The notes beneath the pieces were generated by a model. It had not been told where the DNA came from, did not search any database, and worked only from the letters and a program-made list of their open reading frames with translations. Below are positions 58,694-64,000 of a DNA stretch of 64,000 bases, piece by piece; within the stretch, counting starts at the first letter, position 1; each line of letters begins with the position of its first letter. The DNA is taken from positions 372,001-436,000 of the forward strand of contig JAWWNJ010000064.1 of NCBI GenBank assembly GCA_037176885.1, given 5' to 3'. The position numbers were made by a program, and so were the translations under genes. The stretch comes from Favolaschia claudopus (lineage: Eukaryota; Basidiomycota; Agaricomycetes; Agaricales; Mycenaceae).

Positions 58694-60092
58694 ATGGACT
58701 CCAACTCACCTCCCAGTTTAGGGCCTGAGATGTACTGGTTTCATCTCCGGGAGTTCCTCCACCACCAGGGGTACCGCCTCCGCTCAAAATTCGACCCCGA
58801 CTTCGCATCGAAGTATCATCTTCTCGACGAGACGGCGCAGGAAGAGAGTCAAGTGCTATATTTCGTACGTCTCTGTTTATCATTCATTCCAAGGACTTAT
58901 TGTCGATGGGAAAAAATTGCTCTTAGCGCCACACTATAATAGACGCCGTACGTACGTCGGATGGCGCGAAGGTGCTGCTCAAATAAGTTTCCACAAGTCT
59001 GCATCCACACGAGGTGGAGATAGCTCAAATGTTTTCCTCGCCTCCGCACCTTGGACACTCCCGGAACCACTGTGTGCCTTTGCTCGGACTTTTGCAGGAT
59101 CCTGAGGATTCTGACAAGCAAATCATGGTGATGCTTCAGCTCGTGACCTTCAAACGACCGGTCTTTGAAACGGTCGGGGAGGTTATCGCCTGCTGGAAGG
59201 AGATTTTTGAGGTAGCTTCTCAGGTCTATTCATGTCTCGATCTGATTACCTTTTCCTAGGGCATTCAATACATGCACGAAAATCTCGTCGCTCACCGGTA
59301 CGTCCTTCGAGTCAAATGAGATGTGCGGTGTTAGCAAGAAATGACCTATCGCTTGACAGTGACTGTCCAGTTAATAACATCATGCAAGACCCCGCTTTAC
59401 TCTATCCCGACGGTTTTCATCCAGTTCAAACTTGGATGGACCCCTCTTACAAGCATTTTGCGCGACACATCACTCGCACCGAGTGTTGGCCTCGCTACGA
59501 CATTTGGCCTTTCACGTCGATATGATCCTGAGCCAACGACCACCGACGGAGGAGATAATTTGCGGAGGCGACAAGTCACCTCCTGAACACCTCGGGGCTG
59601 CGTATGATATTCCCTGTAACCCCTTCCAGACAGACATTTACTTCCTTGGTAATCTGCTCAAGCGGCAATTTATGTATAAGGCCTTTCCATTGAGCACGCA
59701 CATCGTAAGGCTATCTCTTACTATTTTGTTCGGAATTGGTGTTCAATATTGTCGATTCTTGGTGTTCTAGAGATTACGATTGTACGGCCCACTCAGCTTT
59801 CTCGACCCGTTGATCGAAGATATGACTCAACGGGACCCCGCCCTGCGTCCAACAATTGGAGAGGTCATCGAGCGATTCGACGAGATCACTCGTAAGCTTG
59901 GCTCCTGGCATCTTCGAAGACATGGACAACAATTTATTTTACCTCCTTGATCGGCCAGCGCAGCTCGTTCGACAGATCAAGAATCTATTCAAGAGGGTGC
60001 CCGTGCTTCCTCCGTATACCCCTCTGACCATACTTACGTTGAGCCCCGAGATGAGGATATTCTATACTCAAACAAGCATGAAGTAGCCTCGA
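58694..60092 (+). pseudogene. protein kinase (FunK1/agaric kinase family) pseudogene
   Basis: The order of motifs is that of a protein kinase: FHLREFLHHQGYRLRSKFD, then IIDAVRTSDGAKVLLK, SLHPHEVEIAQMFSSPP, EVIACWKEIFEGIQYMHENL, VAHRDCPVNNIMQDPALLYP (HRD catalytic loop), FGLSRRYDPEP (activation segment), EEIICGGDKSPPEHLGAAYD and the C-lobe end DMTQRDPALRPTIGEVIERF. A stop codon (TAA, 58984-58986) falls directly after the VLLK lysine. Two further frame changes are needed around the FGLS segment (59,490-59,560) and another near 59,890-59,950. Splice sites elsewhere are intact, so decay is recent. Such kinases are often expanded in agarics. Confidence 0.75.
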
Positions 60093-60414
60093 TAGTTCGT
60101 GTATCATTGAGATCAGACGCAATGTGCATGTTGTCGTGACACTCTGGCAAAACTACAAGGGGTTATGTTGTGTTATCAGCATCAAAGAATATGTTCGGAA
60201 AATGTCATGTTTAGTTTTGGTTTACTATTAGTCTATTACACAACTGTAACACGAGGAACAGGATTCAAAGAAGACAAAAAGGCTGCTGTGAACGACCCTA
60301 ATAAAGAATCCCATGGAGGTCATAGGATTGTTTTCCAAGTGATTTGCAAGGTCGGGTTCATTGTCTCCTGAGCATCAAGTTGTTCTTGTTTCTACTTATC
60401 CGACTAGAGGCCGC

Positions 60415-60680
60415 ATACTTACTCCCCAAAAAGGTTACCCTTTAGCAGGACCCCCTCCGTGGAAATTCAACACCATATAGCCAAGACCAAATGGAGCCAA
60501 ACACTGGGAAAACCCATTAACTGAGCCCTACTTAACCCCCTAAAGCCATCCCGTCTGCCTAATAACGAATCTAAGTGCTTAAGCTACACGGCTACCAATT
60601 TGCTACACCGAAGTAAGGCAAGGTTTTAGCCAAGGGCAGCCCCTAGTTGGCCCCTAGTGTAATCAGAATTTGAACATTGC
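60415..60680 (-). repeat. tRNA-derived SINE-like repeat
   Basis: On the minus strand GTAGCAAATTGGTAGCCGTG and a following AGATTCG resemble pol III box A and a weak box B. The downstream body runs through GGGATGGCTTTAGGGGGTTA to CCTTTTTGGGGAGTAAGT. The organisation fits a SINE remnant upstream of the NLR gene. The class is tentative. Confidence 0.4.
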
Positions 60681-60898
60681 CATCTAACCATCTGTGGCCA
60701 AGTCCAGTCTAGGCTGTTGCAGATCTGATACTTGCCTCAAGCTCCGGCAGCTAGAAACAGTTTGAAGCTCATTAGCTGCCAGTGTACTGGACCCAGACTT
60801 CTCTTTTTGAGCTAGTGGGAAATGTGCTAGTTGACAGACAGCTGACAGCCCAAGTGAGCACACACCCACGCTCCACATCTCTGACCTTGACTACAACA

Positions 60899-63336
60899 AT
60901 GACTGAGCGGGCAGAGATGCTCTCCTCAACAAATATCACAGTTACTGGTCTGTGTTCCACATCATGAGTTCTATTGTCTTAACTTGTTTGTATAGGATCT
61001 AAAGGGGGACCTGGTGGAGAGGGTGGTTTAACAGGAGGTCATGGTGGGACAGCTGAAGGCCATCAATTTACACTGGCAGATGCAAGTATCAGCAATTTCA
61101 CAGTTAACACTGGTTTGTTTGACACAAGTTCATCATCATATTCTCACAATACTTTTAGGCCTCCAAGTAGCTCCCCAGCTTGCATCAGCAAACACATCAA
61201 AACCTAAGCAACAACGCAAACTTTGTCCACTGCCTGAGCCCTCTTTTGTTGGACGGCAACAGGTTCTCAATGAAATGAATGAATGCTTCAACAAACATAG
61301 GGGGTCTAGATGTGTTCTGGTCTTACACGGTCTTGGGGGCTCCGGGAAGAGTCAGCTTGCGTTCAGATATGTGCACAAAGCTCGAAAGCGGTACGTTAAT
61401 ATCAATATTGTTAAACAGTTTGCGGAACATTTCTAAAACCATTATTCCAAGGTTTTCAGAGATATTCTATGTTGATGCCTCAGATGAACAAACAATTCAA
61501 GCTGATTTGAATGCACTTGGTACTGACACCTATGAGACTGGTTTGCAATTGCTTGCTCACAAACAAGATGAATGGCTGCTCTTGTTTGACAATGCTAATG
61601 ACACTAAAGTGGATATCGCCAAATTCTTTCCCAATTGTTCATTTGGCAATATCTTGATCACGACTCGCAATCAAGAAGTTTGTACCCTGGGAACAGGCAT
61701 CAAGATTGGAGACATGGATATAGAAGATGCAAAACAATTGTTGTTGAACTGTGCTGGTGACAAAGCTGGAGTCAAAGACAAAGAAGAACTGGCAACAGCT
61801 ATTGTAAAGGTATTTGATATACCCTCTTATAATGAGCTCCAAGGTCAATAAATTGCTTAGGAACTTCATTGCTTCACTCTAGCTGTCAAGCACGCCGGAA
61901 GCTATATTCATACTCGCAGCACTCTAAACAGTTATTTGCCATTGTTCAGAACCTCTCATGACAGGCTCCTCAGAGAGAAACAAATTCAGGGTCAGAGTCA
62001 TTATGACTTATCTGTATATACAACCTGGGATTTGAGCTATAGTAAACTGAGCTTAGCTGCGAAAACCTTTCTACAAATTTGCTCTCAGTTGCATTATGAA
62101 GGCATCACAGAGGAAATTTTCCAAAGGGCTTCCATTGGTCAAGAAGAACTTAAGGACAGCAAAGTTCAACACCAAGTGACTGGGCTTTTGTGTCTACTTG
62201 GCAAGCAAGATAAAAGCTGGGATACTTTGATCTTCAACAATGTGATGCAGGAACTTCAGTCATACTCATTGATCACCCATGATCAACAAGATGATTCTTA
62301 TCGCATTCACCCTTTGGTTCAGCTATGGAGCAATGCAAGTATCAATGAACTGGAAATCTTACAGCAATCTGTTCTTGCCATTGTCGGTCTTTCTATTCCC
62401 TTGGGCATTGAAGCTGAAGACTATATCTACCGTCACAAACTTTTGCATCATATTAGTGACATTGCTCAGCAATTTGATATTACTCCCAGCAATATGGACT
62501 TGGGTGTTATTTCAAGAATCACAATAGTTCTTGCTGAAGAAGGTCGATTACACCATGCTGAGAAGCTGGAGTTTGCAGTGTGGGAAGCTCAAAAGCAGCA
62601 ACTGGGAGATTGTGATGCATTGCAGACAGCTACAATCCTGGCAGGCATTTATTGCCAACAGGGTCGCTTGAGTGAAGCTGAGGCTTTGCAAAAAGAAGCC
62701 TTAGATTCCATCACAACATCAATGCAAAAAGAGGGCCCCCAGTTCTTGAGTAGCATGGAACAGCTTGCTGAGATCTATCGAAAACAGAGTCGATGGAAAG
62801 ATGCCGAGGATCTCTATATCACAGTCTTACAAACACGAAAAAGTCATTTGGGGGATGGAAGCCTCCTACAGATTCTGAGCAGTATGTCAGCACTGGCAGC
62901 AACATATATGAAGCAGTGTCGTTGGAAGGATGCTGAGAATCTTGAAACTCAAGTGTTGTCACTCTTGAAACAATTCCATGGAGAGCTGCATCCAGATACC
63001 CTGAGGAGTAAAGCTAATGTTGCAAAAATATATTGGAACCAAGATCGCTTGGAAGATGCAGAGGCACTTGATGCGGCAGTTTTGAAAATTCGAGAGGAAA
63101 GACTAGGTGCAGAGCATCTAGACACTGTAAAAAGCAAAGCTAGTCTGGCTCTGACTTATTGGAAGCAAAACCGATTAGACGAAGCAAAGACTCTCCAAAC
63201 TGCTGTGGTGAAGGCCAGGAAATCTTTGCTTGGAGAGGATCATCCAGACACATTGAAAAGCATACGCCATCTTGAAAAGACTTTACGGAGCCAAAAATAT
63301 AATGATGAGGGTCACAACAAAGATTCAAAGAAATGA
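60899..63336 (+). CDS. NB-ARC/TPR NLR-like protein with glycine-rich N-terminus (paralogue of the 14-16 kb gene)
   Basis: Five exons (60899-60947, 60996-61112, 61159-61390, 61452-61809, 61861-63336) join in phase to 743 aa. The start MTERAEMLSSTNITVTG runs into GSKGGPGGEGGLTGGHGG, then HQFTLADASISNF. NB-ARC motifs are FVGRQQVL, the P-loop LHGLGGSGKSQLAFRYV, EWLLLFDNAND, ILITTRNQEV and FTLAVKHAGSYI. A winged-helix-like part (TTWDLSYSKLSLAAKTFLQI) precedes a longer TPR array with at least six units (LGDGSLLQILSSMSALAATY, LGAEHLDTVKSKASLALTYW). The canonical P-loop suggests an active ATPase. Intron positions in the NB-ARC match those of the minus-strand paralogue, which has fewer TPRs. Confidence 0.9.
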
Positions 63337-63497
63337 TTGTCAAGAGCTCTGTAGTTGTGTTTTTACAATGATTGTAGTATATACTTTTTCACACATTTAT
63401 GTTGGTACATAAATACATTTTCTTGTATTATTTGATTATGGCCATCTCAAGTCAATTATGACATCAGCACATAAGTACTCTGGGGTAATGTTGCCGC

Positions 63498-63633
63498 GAC
63501 TTGGACTTCGAGTCGCTGAGTCGCCAAGTCACAGTCGACTTGAGTCAAGTCAAGTCAAGTCAAACGGTCCAACCTGAATCGACTTGCAAGTCTCATCAAG
63601 TTGACCCGGAGTCACTTGAGTCTACTCAAGTCA
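63498..63633. repeat. short-motif array (GACTTG/CAAGTC)
   Basis: Irregular copies of GACTTG, CAAGTC and GAGTC repeat about every 5-15 bp, including GAGTCAAGTCAAGTCAAGTC at 63,542. The array is locally palindromic. It may be the subterminal part of a transposon whose ends lie outside or are decayed. Confidence 0.55.
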
Positions 63634-63639
63634 GATATT

Positions 63640-64000
63640 TTTCGAACATGTGTGGATTACCGTTTGCGTGCATTCGGAGAGGTTTTGGATTTTTTTGTGT
63701 CAATCGCCTTGTCACGGAGTGTTACATCCGTGACAATAGTCACATTGTGTGACTGAATCGTGACTTGCATCACAATTCTGTTTCTCGTTGAGTTAGGTTG
63801 AGTTCTGGGCATGATCAGCTTGGGAAACCATTTTAGAGGCATTGAAGGCAACAGGTGCGTACCTTGGAAGTGTTCTGATAGTATTTTTGACCGATTATAA
63901 TGCCGCAGACAGTGTTTTATCTATTTTCACCGTTTTTTTGCAAATAGGTGCAGAGTGAGCACTTGTGGTGGTGCAGCAAGTGTACCTACAAAGCAGGCAC
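63640..64000. other. no gene; window end
   Basis: No supported frame is present. A GTCACGG..CCGTGAC inverted pair occurs near 63,711-63,735, next to the short-motif array. Confidence 0.35.

Noticed and set aside
1..64000. CRISPR arrays, bacterial operons, riboswitches or rho-independent terminators
   Set aside because: No evenly spaced identical short repeats with unique spacers were seen, and the gene structure is clearly eukaryotic with spliceosomal introns.

Overview
The window looks like a nuclear segment of a mushroom-forming basidiomycete (Agaricomycetes). The evidence is many short introns (about 45-65 nt, mostly GT..AG) and gene families typical of that group: NB-ARC/TPR proteins, MP88-like mannoproteins, F-box proteins, an MYND protein and FunK1-type kinases. 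Exon models below were built by hand by matching splice sites and reading phase; lengths are from those models.

Layout. 0-5 kb: the 3' end of an MFS transporter, an F-box/ankyrin gene with one frameshift, a decayed fragment of a family whose full copies lie at 48 and 57 kb, and a repeat that recurs at 45 kb. 7.3-16.2 kb: two NLR-like (STAND) genes, 1044 aa on + and 645 aa on -, separated by a 2.2-kb element with perfect 88-bp inverted arms and a tandem array of about 190-bp units. 16.2-21.5 kb: gene-poor, with two clear inverted-repeat elements, a tRNA-like sequence and one small basic-protein gene. 21.9-24 kb: a decayed CE4 chitin deacetylase-like gene. 24.1-40 kb: the gene-dense core, holding a microbial-type PARG, an unknown 274-aa protein divergent from it, a secreted GH24 lysozyme with a long acidic linker, an MDP-1 phosphatase, two tandem MP88-like mannoproteins flanking an unusual secreted Gly-Asn-Ile repeat protein, an MYND protein and an SDR. 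40.8-45 kb: a second SDR gene split by a 2951-bp insertion flanked by an 8-bp duplication. 45-49 kb: repeat, retroelement debris and an F-box-like protein with a nucleotidyltransferase-like motif. 49.3-52.6 kb: a 1085-codon frame with two F-box modules. 52.8-60 kb: a TA-flanked element, decayed sequence, a paralogue of the 48-kb gene and a kinase pseudogene. 60.9-63.3 kb: a third NLR, paralogous to the one at 14-16 kb.

How it fits together. The core combines a cell-surface or secreted set (two mannoproteins, the repeat protein, the lysozyme and a dead chitin deacetylase) with housekeeping enzymes. The two ends carry rapidly evolving intracellular sensor families (NB-ARC/TPR, F-box, ankyrin) among non-autonomous transposons. 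No single operon-like system is evident. The most unusual intact loci are the acidic-linker lysozyme, the Gly-Asn-Ile repeat protein, the glycine-rich amino termini of the paired NLRs and the double F-box frame.
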